DNA of 64,000 nucleotides from contig CM077149.1 of the NCBI GenBank assembly GCA_039583875.1, forward strand, positions 25,061,194 to 25,125,193, in the 5' to 3' direction. The number at the start of each line of letters is the position of its first letter. Position 1 is the first letter of the stretch. The position numbers and the translations under genes were made by a program. The stretch comes from Platanthera guangdongensis. Lineage: Eukaryota; Streptophyta; Magnoliopsida; Asparagales; Orchidaceae. The notes below the pieces were generated by a model. That model was given only the letters and a program-made list of their open reading frames with translations, was not told the DNA's origin and searched no databases. Below are positions 21,052 through 31,618 of the stretch, piece by piece.

Positions 21052-23966
21052 TTACTTCTTCTGTTTCTTTTCCTTTGGCATTTCTTCCTTGCTCTTCTCT
21101 CCAGGCTTTGTAAACACAATCTCTCTGTTGGGATCAGAAGCTTGCACTTTTATCATGGTAATATCTGTAGCCCCTATAATCTTCAAAGATGTGGCTCTGG
21201 GGACAACTGCTTCTGGGTGCAACTTCATGTAGTAATCCACATTGAAAACTTGTTAGCTTTTTCATACCTCTTAAGCTCTTCTTTCTTGTACTTAGACATT
21301 GTGGAATATTCAGAAGGATCCTTTCCTTCAGCATTAGATTTATTAATCATAGAAAGGCCTACTAGTTCCCGAAACCTGGCCATTCTAGTAGTAGTAGCTG
21401 TTTCTGGATCTTCAAAAGGAACAGGAGGAGAAGATGGTCTTTTAGAACTTTCAGCTTTCTGATCTGCAGAGAATGTTTGTTGTTGTGGTTGATGTTGTTG
21501 CTGTTGCTGCTTACCTGAGGAATAATGCTGCCTATGCTGGCTGCTTCCAAAAGATGATCTCCCATAGTGTCTCTAATATGTTTGAAATGGGGCAGATCTT
21601 TGAGAACTAGAACCTGAAGCATCAGCAGCTGGAGGAGCTGGAGGAGGTGGATCTTTTTTGAATCTTTGAACTGGAGGAGGAGAGTACCTTCTGCTTTTCT
21701 TCCTCTCTTTCTGCTGATTTTTGGACATCCACATCCAAGATGGAATCCCTTTGTATGGAGTTATATTCTAGACGATATAATAGGGGTTGTCATTGTTTGG
21801 ATTTGGCTTTGGAGCATTAGGAGGAGTTTTTCTTTTCTTGGAAACTGGCTTCCTCTTGGGCTCATCATCAGAATCATCACTCATCCTCATCATCATCATC
21901 AGATCTCTAAGGGTTATCATATAAATCATTTAAAGCTTTTAGAGCCTCAGTAGAAATGATAGGCTTTTTAGGTAGAGAGGGAGGTAGAGTAGGAACTTCA
22001 ACCGGAGCTGGAGGAGAAGCCACAAGAGAAGCTGGAGAGCTGATTCTGATAGTGCTTTCAGCAGCTGCCTTTTTCTCTTCTTCAATGTCAGCCAAGATCA
22101 AGTCATCCAGATCTGGCATTGGAGAGTCATCCATGACAAAACTAAGTACAGAAGAAATTGCTGGAGAAGATGGAATGACTATTGGTTCTGGAACAACAAA
22201 GCTGTCACTGAGTTGCTTAGCAGCTTTTGGACTAATAGGAGAAGTATAGGAGATAATAACCAAGGATGGCTTAGTATACTCTGCTGGAGGAAATCTCAAA
22301 TATGCAGTATCAAAAATGCTCAACAAATTAACTATATCTACTGTGGGATTTAAAATGAAATCACCGGCAGTAATAATGTCCTCAGTAACTGACTCTTCTA
22401 TATTCATGTCAGTATCAATAAAATTAATAAAATCAAGTAAATCTGTATCATCTGCTGTTGCTGGCTCTGCATCTGCTAAAGCTGGAGTTGTTGTTGTTGG
22501 AACTACTGCTTCTGCTGGAGCTACTGCAGCTTCATCATCAAGCATCACCCCCTGCCTGGTTTTAGTGGTAACTGGAGCCAGGCCCCTGAATGAAGAGGGG
22601 GCAGCAGTGAAGGCAGAGAGTTGAGCAGAAATGGTGGAGATAGAAGTACCAAGAGGTGTAATGGCCTCTATTATAAGAGATTTAAGTAGAGGAGTGAAGA
22701 TAGTAATTACAGAGGAGATGGTGGAGGGATCCAGAGGTGGAGTGGCAGATAGTTTAGTAGAATATTCGGTGGAGACATTTGGAGGGATGGTAGATGTTGG
22801 AGATGATGGAGGGATGTCATCAAGCATGTGTGAATCTGCAGGGGAGGGAGAGTTGAGGGGGGAAGTTAGAAGATCAAAAGTTGGAATGGAGGATAGGTGA
22901 GGTGGAAGAGGAGATGATTGTGGTGTTGGAGCTGGTGTATCATTGGGGAATTGGGGTGATTGAGGTGGAGTGGGTTGATGGTTTTCCTGAATAGGTGATG
23001 AGGGGATGTTGGTAAGATCTAGGGGTGGAGAGGTGGCAGAAGATGCACCTGTAGTAGGAACATGAACTTGTTGGAGTTGTTGTTGGAGTTGTTGATGTGG
23101 TTGAAGAGACGGAGTATGAACTTTGGAGGTTGATTGTTGTTGAGTTGCTGGAAGGGATGGAGGTGTGGGGATGATATCTTTAGTAGGGTGGGGACTGGCC
23201 TTAGCAGACCTGATGCTTTCAGAAGCTGGGGTGGAAGAGGTTGAAGCCTTGGATGGCTTGGATATAGTCCTCTCCCACCTGCCAAACAAGGCACATGTGA
23301 GCCTTTTGCTGGCATTTATGAATATGGTCTGTGAGACCAGGGATTCTGTAGCCTTCTCCTTCAGGAAGATCCCCAGGATCCTTCCAAAGAAAACTTCTTT
23401 CTTATTATTCTTTTTCCTTATCATATCAAAGAGGATCTGTGCCCAATCCACTTTCTTCTTATTGACCACTGCACACATGATCAAGAATTGATGTCTGGTG
23501 ATGTAGTCATGGGCAGTGTGCTTGCCCAGCAAGACTTTTCCCACTATATCTGCCAGAAACTTATATTCTGCAAATAGGTGCTTCTTCAACAGCTTATTTG
23601 GGTTATCTCCAGCATAACCCATCAGACTTAACATCATATCATACTCCTCAGAAATATTTCCAGTTCTTCTTCCCCATTTACCAAGTCAAAAATTTCAGTC
23701 AAAACTGCGGGAGTCAAAGAAACGGCATTACCCACGATTGTTCCTGTCATGGTGTTTTCCTCTGATGTAGATGAAGTATATACCCATTCTCTAATTTCTG
23801 TTCCAGACAGCTCTATTCTTGTTGTCATCAGGTTTTTCAAATTTTGTTCTTCCAGTAGAGTCAGAATGTTTAGAAAAATTGGATCCAAGTGTTTAAAGGA
23901 GTCGAAGTCGGCATCAAATCCTGTGTCAAACTTCATAGCGGTTAGGGCTTCTACTTGAATTGCCAT
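21052..23966 (-). pseudogene. ORF3 of SIRE-II, large nuclear-like protein
   Basis: Third ORF after pol, about 970 codons if frameshifts are ignored; function unknown. It starts at ATG 23966-23964. N-terminal domain (~1-240) is shared with SIRE-I ORF3 and well conserved between the copies. A long Pro/Ser/Thr/Gln-rich region follows (23200-22550), then an acidic part. After TAG 21909-21907 and a slip in an Asp-rich GAT run, another frame continues with a basic PKRKPVSKKRK segment (21860-21828), resembling a nuclear localisation signal, and ends Lys-rich at 21052. One frameshift lies near 23640. I see no signal peptide or membrane segment, so the 'env-like' label used for some SIRE ORFs is not supported here. 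CTCTTTTGCAG ends 8 bases upstream of the ATG. Confidence 0.75.
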
Positions 23967-23974
23967 GAAATCAC

Positions 23975-23990
23975 CTGCAAAAGAGAGAGA
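23975..23990 (-). promoter_or_regulatory. Splice-acceptor-like site before ORF3 of SIRE-II
   Basis: Pyrimidine-rich CTCTCTCTTTTGCAG followed by GTGATTTC and the ORF3 ATG. The matching site of SIRE-I (11649-11660) keeps TCTCTTTTGCAG even though its start codon is lost. It could allow ORF3 to be made from a spliced subgenomic RNA. No donor was identified. Confidence 0.45.
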
Positions 23991-24049
23991 AACGGCGATC
24001 AAGTGCAAAGGGAATAGAAAGCGTGGTACGGAGGTCGAAGAAAACCTAG

Positions 24050-24350
24050 TTATAAGATTTTCTGAAATATGAATCGAAAACTCCGTTCCACGAAAAATAA
24101 GAAATTCTTCGACCTGAGATCGACAAAATAATTGATAGTGAAATAATTCGTCGAGCTCAGCTGGAAGAGTTGAAGACATTTCGTCGAGCTCCATTCGACG
24201 AAAGTTTTCTGAAATTTATTCGTCGATCTCCGTTCCACGAAAACAACTTCAATCACAGAGAGTTCGTCGACCTTCATTCGACGAATATCTCCCTAACTTT
24301 CCCTAGTTCATCGAGCACCGTTCGACGAACTCTGGATAATTCATCGAGTG
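24050..24350. repeat. TCGACGA cluster between pol and ORF3 of SIRE-II
   Basis: About ten TTCGTCGA / TCGACGAA words in 300 bases, in the gap between RNase H and ORF3; equivalent to 11740-12010 in SIRE-I. Confidence 0.7.
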
Positions 24351-24393
24351 TAGATAGAAACTAAACTAGGTCTTCTCCATTAATCATTCCAAT

Positions 24394-27300
24394 CTAATTT
24401 ATAAAGAATATGTGATTTATATCATCCAGAGGTTTGGTTAAAATATCAGCTCTTTGTAAATCAGTGTAAATATAGACAAGATTAATTTTGATTTTGTCTA
24501 CACACTCTCTAATGAAGTGATGATTAATGTCTATATGCTTAGTCCTACTGTGATGGACTGGATTTTGTGTTATTGTTATAGCACTTGTGTTATCACAAAA
24601 GAGAGTTGAATTATTTAAGTTGAGACCATAGTCTAGGAGTTGGTTTTGGATCCACAACATCTGAGAACAACAACTGTCTGCTGCAATATATTCTGCTTCA
24701 GTAGTTGAGGTGAATATGGAAGACTGTTTATTTCAAAACCAAGATACCAACCTCATACCAATGAACTGACAAGTCCGTGAGGTGCTTTTTCTATCAACCC
24801 TTCATCCAGCAAAGTCAGCATCTAAAAATCCAGTTAAATCAAACTCTGACTCAGCTGGATACCATAGGCCTAGACTAGGACAACCATTTATATATCCCAA
24901 AATTCTTTTTAAGAAAATTAGATGAGATTCTTTCGGGTTTACTTGGAACCTAGCATAAAGGCATGTGGAAAACATGATATCAGGTCTGCTTGCTGTTAGA
25001 TATAGTAGGGACCCAACAATGCCCCTATATAATTTCTGATCCACAGGTTTCCCATGTGCATCAGAGTCTATCACAACATTAGTAGCCATAGGTGTTTTCT
25101 TTGCTGAAGCATCAACCATCCCAAACTTCTTTATAAGCTCTTTAGCATACTTAGCTTGAGAGATGAAGATGCCATCAGACAACTACTTCACTTGGAGACC
25201 AAGGAAGTAGGAAATCTCACCAATACTACTCATTTCAAATTTTGAATGCATGAAGTCAGAGAATCTCTTGCATAATTTGGAATCAGTAGACCCAAATATG
25301 ATGTCATCCACATATATTTGCACTAATAATATTTGATCCTTATGATGTCTAGTGAAAAGTGTTCTATCTACTATGCGTCTAATGAATTTATGCTCTATCG
25401 GAAAGCTAGCTAGGGTCTCATACCAAGCTCTTGGAGCTTGCTTGAGACCATAAAGTGCTTTATGCAATTTGAAAACATGATAAGGGTGAGTTGGAGAGAC
25501 AAAATCTGGAGGTTGTTCAACATAAACCTCTTCTTTAAGTACTCCATTCAGGAATGCACTCTTCACATCCATCTGATACACCTTGAATCTCTTGTAGGCT
25601 GCATAGGCCAGGAATATTCTGATTGCCTCCAACCTTGCAACTGGTGCAAATGTTTGGTCATAGTCAATCCCTTCCTATTGTCTATAACCTTAAGCAATAA
25701 GTCTAGCCTTGTTCCTCACAATGACTCCTTGGGCATCCAGTTTGTTTTTGTATACCCATTTGGTTCCAATGCTTGGATAGTCTTGGGGTCTTGGAACCAA
25801 ATCCCAAACTCTACATCTCTCAAATTGGTTTAATTCCTCCTGCATTGCAATGATCCAGTGGTGATCTTGCTCTGCATCATGGATGGATAGAGGTTCAACC
25901 TGAGAGAGAAAATAGGCATGCATCACATCTTGATTGAGTTGATGCCTTGTCTGTAGACCTACTGATATTTATCCAATCACGTGAGATTTTGGGTGATCCC
26001 TAAGTGTGACTAAATCATTGGGTGGAGTTGGTTGTGCAACATCATCTTGGATTAATTCCTCTTGTGGGATTGTGTTTGCTGTTGGAGGAAGTCCAATTCC
26101 TTCCATGCTTTCATCTTCACTCTCTTCATTAACTTGTGGAGAAGGATGTGTTGGAACCTTTTGGGTAAGGTTTAGTTCATCCAATCTCTCACACAAGTGA
26201 GGTACCTGCAAAGGGCTATTGGTAGAAATCTCTTTCTCCTTGCGAGAAATGTTAGTTTCATCAAAAGAAACATGAATGGACTCTTCAATTTTTAATGATG
26301 ATTTATTAAAAACCCTATACGCTTTGCTTACTTGGGAATATCCTAGAAAAATTCCCTCTTCAGCCTTAGCCTCAAATTTCTAATGTATCTTTTGTTATTG
26401 CTATGAAAATAACATATACATCCAAATACTTTAAAATAGTTGATTTTAGGTTTCTTCCCTTTAAGTAATTCAGAGGGAATCCTATTTTTTAGTTTGTGAA
26501 TTAAACTCATGTTCAGGACATAATTTGTTGTGCTCACAGCCTCTTCCCAAAAGGATAGTGGCATGTAAGCATCTGCAAGCAATGTACCTTCAGCTTCAAT
26601 GAGTGTCCTATTTTTCCTTTCAGCTACCCCATTTTGTTGAGGAGTTCTAGGAGCTGAGAAGAAATGCATGATACCTTCCTTCTCACAGAACTCATGAATA
26701 AGAAGAGACTCAAACTCTGTGCCATGATCACTTCTGATCAATGCAACATGAGTAAAGAACTAAATCTGTTTGGTCCTGAGAAAATTTGTAAGAACCTTGA
26801 AGGTATCTGACTTAGATCTCAGAAAGGATACGCAAGTGAACTTGGAGAAGTCATCCACAATAACTAAGGTGTATGATTTCCCTCCTAGACTTTGTACATC
26901 AATGGGTCCAAAGAGATACATATGTACCAAATATAAAATCCTAGGTGAATCACTTTTATTAACAGATTTAAAGCTACATTTAGTTTGCTTGCCTAGTTGA
27001 CAAGCCCTGCACAGGCCTTCCTTCTTGCAGGGAACAGAAGGTAAACCACTAACAAGGTCGTCTTTTGATAGCCTAGTAACGTTTTTCAAGTTTACATGAC
27101 CTAGCCTTTTATGTCATAAATCATTCTGATTACTAGTAATATTAAGTAAGCAGATATCAGAATTGGTAGATAGAAAATCAACTAAATGTATGTTGCCTTG
27201 TCTATATCCAATTAAAACTGTTTGGTTTTCTTTATTAACAATAGTATAAGAAGATGAATTGAAATGTACCTGATAACCTTCATCACATAACTGACTTATG

Positions 27301-27851
27301 GAGATGAGGTTATGCTTGAGTCCTCTGATATATATTACCTTCTTAAATGTGAAGGATCCAATCTTCACTTCTCCAAAGCCTTCTGACTGGCCACATTTGG
27401 AATCCCCAAAGATAACCTTTGGCCCCAGCTTGGACTTGTAGTTGTGTAATATGTCCTTGCTGCCAGTCATGTGCTTGGAGCACCCACTGTCCAGGTACCA
27501 TGTTTGATTATTTGCTGGACAGTTCTTCACCTACAATGAAAATAGTTAAATGTTCTTGACCAAGGTTACCTTGGGTCCTTTGCTATCCTGGTGTGAAAAG
27601 CTGGAAATAACAGAATATTCTGGTTGGGATTTATATCCTAGAGGGTGATATCTTCTAAGTGGTATGACCCAATCAGCTAGTGGATTAAAATCTTTACTGG
27701 AATTATTTAAGTTTCTATTATAATTAGAGTTTTGGTTAAGTCTTTCCGGGTTCGACGAATTTCTATGAGTTCGTCGACCAGAGTTCGACGAATTGGGTTG
27801 AGATCGTCGATCTCTGCCCAGAGAATGAACATATTCATTTTTGTGCCCCAC
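24394..27851 (-). pseudogene. pol: Pol of SIRE-II: protease, integrase, RT, RNase H
   Basis: Protease region 27530-27114 has an intact LDSG (Asp codon 27491-27489). Integrase core 27089-26390 includes the CRACQLGKQ zinc-finger end, DDFSKFT, RSDHGTEFE and NGVAERKNRT. RT lies in 25926-25183 with YVDDI near 25310 and [14 protein letters not shown]. RNase H runs 25182-24394, ending with the TKPLDD region. Lesions seen: TAA 27548-27546 and a nearby TAG between linker and protease, TGA 27116-27114 where relatives have Trp, TAG ~26762-26760, a 1-base loss in an A run near 26385, and more stops toward RNase H. The 5' end of this frame is the TCGACGA-bearing linker. Confidence 0.87.
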
Positions 27852-28000
27852 GTTCGTCGACCTCTACTCGATGAACCATACAGAGTTCGTCGATCGCAGT
27901 TAGACAAATAATTATAACTATAGTTTGCGTTCAGTGTTCGTTGAGTGGGGTTCGACGAACTGGCTGTATTTCGTCGAACTATGTTCGACGAATTTTGCTC
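27745..28000. repeat. TCGACGA cluster in the gag-protease linker of SIRE-II
   Basis: About nine copies of TTCGACGAA / TCGTCGA words in 250 bases inside what should be translated linker. Position matches 15420-15665 of SIRE-I. Confidence 0.7.
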
Positions 28001-28422
28001 AAGCTTGTTTTTAATAGTTTTTGATTTTTGGTTTTCTGACCTATTAATTTGTGAATATTTTCTGTTGTTTGTTTATTGTTTATCTTTTCTTTCCCCTTAG
28101 CAGAGACAAATTTGATGGGGGTAGTCAGGATGTTCTTTTTGAGAATAGGGGGCAAACTTGATGAAGCAACCAAGCCTAGTTTGCCATTAAGTCTGGCATT
28201 AACAGTGTTTGTGATGTCCATCAGCTTGAGGCTTCTTCCATTAAGAGTTTCCTCAAGTTGTTTAGCCTCACTAAGCTCAGTCTTCAACATTATGATGTGT
28301 TCATTGGCTAAAGACAATTCATCCTTTAACCTATTATTTTCAGAGTTAACATTTTCTAAATTTCCTAGTTTTTCCCTAAGAGTTTTGATTTTCTTTTCTG
28401 AATTAATTAAATCTATATACAT
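27979..28422 (-). pseudogene. Coiled-coil tail of SIRE-II Gag, detached by a stop
   Basis: 147 codons in the same frame as gag, separated from it by TAA 28434-28432. In SIRE-I the equivalent codon is GAA (Glu), so the stop is a mutation. The segment has heptad-like Leu/Ile/Glu/Lys spacing (about residues 8-55), typical of the long coiled-coil tail of SIRE/Maximus Gag, then a Lys-rich end. It closes just where the TCGACGA cluster begins. Confidence 0.75.
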
Positions 28423-28431
28423 TGTTTTGAA

Positions 28432-29664
28432 TTAAAATTTAAATGAATGAGAACTGTAATCAGAAGAAGATAATACCTTGTTAGCTTCAGAATCTGAAAC
28501 TGCTTCATTGTTTGAGTCCTTTTCTTCAGAATGGCTCCTGGAAGCATCAATTGCCATGAGGAAAACCTCCTTGGCCCTTGCCTCTTCCTCATCTTCACTG
28601 GAGCTAGAAGATGTTGATTCTTCTTCAGTCTCACTCCAGGTTTCAGCCATAAAACACTTCTCCTTCTTCTTGTATTTGCTGGAAGAAGGTCTGTTGTTAT
28701 GCTGTCTCCTGGTATCTTTCTCTCTTCTCTTTTCTTTCTTCTGATTCTCTGGACACTCAGAGATGAAGTGTCCAGGCCTCCTGCATCCAAAACACACAAC
28801 TTCTTTGGTTGGTGTCTTATCATATCTTAGTTTGTCATCCTGTCTGGATGACTTCCTCCTGAAATCTTTTCTTGCCAACTTGTAGAATCTTTTGGCAAAA
28901 AGACTCATGATTTCTTCATTTGTTGAGCGAGTCTCTGTCTCTTCAGCTGCATTGAAAGCAATGATATGCTCTTTTCTTGTTGGAGGGGGTGTTCTCTGCT
29001 CAGCTGCCTCCCTAGATTTAATCAGTTGTTCATAGAACTTTAGTTTGCCTAATATAGATTCAGTGGATATCTCATTTAGGCTTCTGGCCTCCCTGATGGG
29101 CCATATCCTTGAATCCCATGAGCTTGGGAAGCACATAAGGATCTTGTCATTTACTTCAGTTAAGGTGATTTCTTTATCTAAGGTCCTTAGCTCACTGATG
29201 ATGGAGCTAAGCCTATTGTGCATCACTTCAACTATTTTTGTTTCATCCTTTTTGAAGTTTTCATATTGTGTGATGAGATTTGATCTTCTATCTTTCCTCT
29301 CATCTGCTGAGCCAGCAACCATTTGGTTGAGTGAATCACAGATTGCTATTGCAGAGGTGCACTCAGCCAACATTTGAAAAATGTCATCAGACATTGTTTG
29401 TGCTAGTTTGTTCATTGCCTTGGCATCAGCAATCTTTGCTTTCTTCTGGGCCTCAGTCCACTCAGGTGGTGGAACTGCAGTTGTGCTTGAAGATATAGCT
29501 GTAGAGGTAGATATAGTGGCTTGAGAACGACCTGTCAAGATGGAATTGTAGATATCTTCATCAATATAGTTCATATTCAATTTGATTCTTGCCTTCCAGA
29601 TGGCAAACCTATTTAGGTTGCAAATTGGAGGTTTGGTGTTTGCATAGTCCTTGTTTTGTGTCAT
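28432..29664 (-). CDS. gag: Gag of SIRE-II
   Basis: 410-residue capsid/nucleocapsid protein, ATG at 29664-29662. N-terminal part is the copia UBN2-type Gag domain with the ..W...NY..W..R.. pattern replaced by FAIWKARIKLNM near residue 20. A KFYEQL / RKSSR basic region precedes a CCHC zinc knuckle (CFGCRRPGHFISEC, plus-strand ~28751-28795), followed by a Lys/Arg stretch, an acidic Ser/Glu run and the stop. The natural protein would continue into the coiled coil at 28422. Otherwise the reading frame is clean. Confidence 0.88.
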   Translation of the reverse strand: MTQNKDYANTKPPICNLNRFAIWKARIKLNMNYIDEDIYNSILTGRSQATISTSTAISSSTTAVPPPEWTEAQKKAKIADAKAMNKLAQTMSDDIFQMLAECTSAIAICDSLNQMVAGSADERKDRRSNLITQYENFKKDETKIVEVMHNRLSSIISELRTLDKEITLTEVNDKILMCFPSSWDSRIWPIREARSLNEISTESILGKLKFYEQLIKSREAAEQRTPPPTRKEHIIAFNAAEETETRSTNEEIMSLFAKRFYKLARKDFRRKSSRQDDKLRYDKTPTKEVVCFGCRRPGHFISECPENQKKEKRREKDTRRQHNNRPSSSKYKKKEKCFMAETWSETEEESTSSSSSEDEEEARAKEVFLMAIDASRSHSEEKDSNNEAVSDSEANKVLSSSDYSSHSFKF

Positions 29665-29757
29665 AGCTGTGTATATAAATCTAAATGGAAATAAAAATAA
29701 AATTTAGATTTAACAAAGGATCTTTGGTTCAAGGGTTAGCTTGTACAACCAAAGGAT

Positions 29758-29772
29758 CCTGCTCTGATAGCA
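29758..29772 (-). other. Primer binding site of SIRE-II (tRNA-iMet type)
   Basis: Minus strand TGCTATCAGAGCAGG lies two bases inside the 5' LTR edge (29775). It differs from the iMet complement TGGTATCAGAGC at one base. Confidence 0.8.
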
Positions 29773-29774
29773 AT

Positions 29775-31533
29775 TGAAAGTGAGATGTTAGATTAGAAAT
29801 ACTCTAGAGGGGGGTGAATAGAGTATTCTTAATTCCTAAAAAATCTTTACAACATTTGCTGCAATTTAAGAAGTGCAGAATAAAACTAACTAAATATTAT
29901 CTACAGTCCTAATAATCACAGCCACAATAAGAACACAAAAGAAATAGGCATCCAAACAACACAAGAATTTATAGTGGTAGGAATCCACTCAGATTTTTGA
30001 TCAGGTGCCTGACACCAATGAGCATTTGATCAGGTGCTCAAAAACCAAACCTCAAGTCTTTTGAAAGGAGACTTGTGAACCAGAATAATTTTGAAGGGAA
30101 TTAAAACCCTGTGTAGAGGTGGGGATGATAGAGTGATGAAAGTCTTCTTTTCTCAATCACAATGAGAAGACTATGTGGATTCAGTGATATTGTCAAAGCT
30201 CCCCCTGAGATGTAAAAGGGTTCAGGCTGCGAAGCTTTGCACAGGGTGAGTAGGCCTTCAATCTGTAGCCTTGACCAGAGAAATCTCCAGGAACTTCTTT
30301 GACAGATGGATTTCTTGTTGTCCTTTGAAGTGTCCTGTAGAGATGAAGAAGGAAGACTCTTGATATTTGATTTATTGTTCTTCTTCAGGAAGCAGATGTT
30401 CTTCTGCTCTGGGGCTTGTTTTCTGTAAGCAGAGTTCTTTGTGAGAAGGAGCAGAGATAGAGAGATCCTTATTTTTCAGACTGACTATCTTTTTATGTGT
30501 GTCTGTCTCTCTTGTTCTTCTGTATTCTGTCTGCAGGGAAAAAGAGAAAATATCTTTTATATTTTCTGTCAAAATTGTCTTTCGAAATTTGAAATCTTCT
30601 GTAATCAATGCTGACGGCCTAGAGAATAAACAACATTGAATTATTTCCCCAACTGTCCCATTAAAAAATGGCAGGCAATAATCCTGGAGAATACCATAAT
30701 CAATGATCTTCTAATAGTTATGTTCAGAGAATATTAGAACACTAATTACCCAGGAATTATTGCAATAGAATGGTGACCGAAGGATGGTGAAATGACTAAG
30801 TCTAGATTCATCGAACTGATAGCAGAAATCGTCGAGCTGAGTTCACAGTTCATCAAGCTGAGTTGTTGAGTTCGTAGCCTGGATGACTTCTGTTCGTCGA
30901 GCTGAGTTCCAAGATAGTCGAGCTAAAGCAGAAAACTGCATTATCCAGACTTGCTTATTCTGTGTCTCAAGTTCGTTGAGCTGAGATTGTAACTTCATCG
31001 ACTGGAGATGATTCTGGACTTGGAATAATTTCAGATGCATCTGGATGAAAGTGTTGAAGTGAAGTATCCAGAATTCGTCGATCTAAGAATTTGTTTCGTC
31101 GAGCTGAGGACCACTAACTACTGCTGGATAACTCTAGCTATTGTGATCAAAGTTTGTTGAGCTGAGAATCTTGAGTTCGTCGACTGAGTCTAGAGAACAA
31201 CTAAACTTGGAATGCTGAAGGTTGAGTCCAAAGATTGTCAACCTGGGAATGAAGTTCATCGAGCTCAGCTCAGAGAATTTTTCTCTGTGATCGTCGAGCT
31301 GAGCATGACTATCGTCGATCTGAGTTTGACGAACGTCGAACTCATTTTACTTGGTCTCTGGAAAATCTCTAAGTCTTTGAGTCTATGGCAGTCTGATGAT
31401 GGCTGGTCCATGTGATGTTGCTACTGAGGACTTGGCCTAGACTCTAGGACATAACCATGACCCTGACTATACATTGTGGGTCATATGATCCTAAGTTAGT
31501 GAACCTAGCCCAAATCAAAGTAGGGATCCAACA
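29775..31533 (-). repeat. 5' LTR of SIRE-II
   Basis: Plus-strand edges TGAAAGTGAG and GGGATCCAACA, 1759 bp. It matches 19047-20865 with scattered substitutions and lacks about 40 bases just before 29967. A TCGTCGA / TCGACGA cluster lies at ~30808-31340. Confidence 0.9.
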
Positions 31534-31538
31534 GACAC

Positions 31539-31618
31539 AAACATGACCCTCGCAATACATGTTGGGTCAAACATCCTAGCTCAGTGAACCTAGCCCAAAT
31601 CCAACTAGGGATCCAACA
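31539..31618 (-). repeat. Outer end of the SIRE-I 5' LTR, displaced by SIRE-II
   Basis: Eighty bases matching the outer end of a SIRE LTR (compare 20784-20865) and ending GGGATCCAACA. Together with 17382-19046 they rebuild one LTR around a GACAC duplication. Confidence 0.88.

Larger units (their letters stand above)
19047..31533 (-). mobile_element. SIRE-II: complete Ty1/copia SIRE/Maximus element
   Basis: 12,487 bp, minus strand, with both LTRs (29775-31533 and 19047-20865), primer site, gag, protease, integrase, RT/RNase H, ORF3 and a polypurine tract. It is flanked by perfect 5-bp copies of GACAC (19042-19046 and 31534-31538), and the sequence on either side joins into one SIRE LTR, so it inserted into the 5' LTR of SIRE-I. 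The order PR-INT-RT-RH, the gag with a long coiled-coil tail, and the extra ORF3 after pol fit the SIRE/Maximus lineage. Its own genes carry multiple stops and frameshifts. Confidence 0.93.

Noticed and set aside
22316..22900. Plus-strand open frames within SIRE-II ORF3
   Set aside because: Shadows of the Pro/Ser-rich minus-strand coding region; composition mirrors it.
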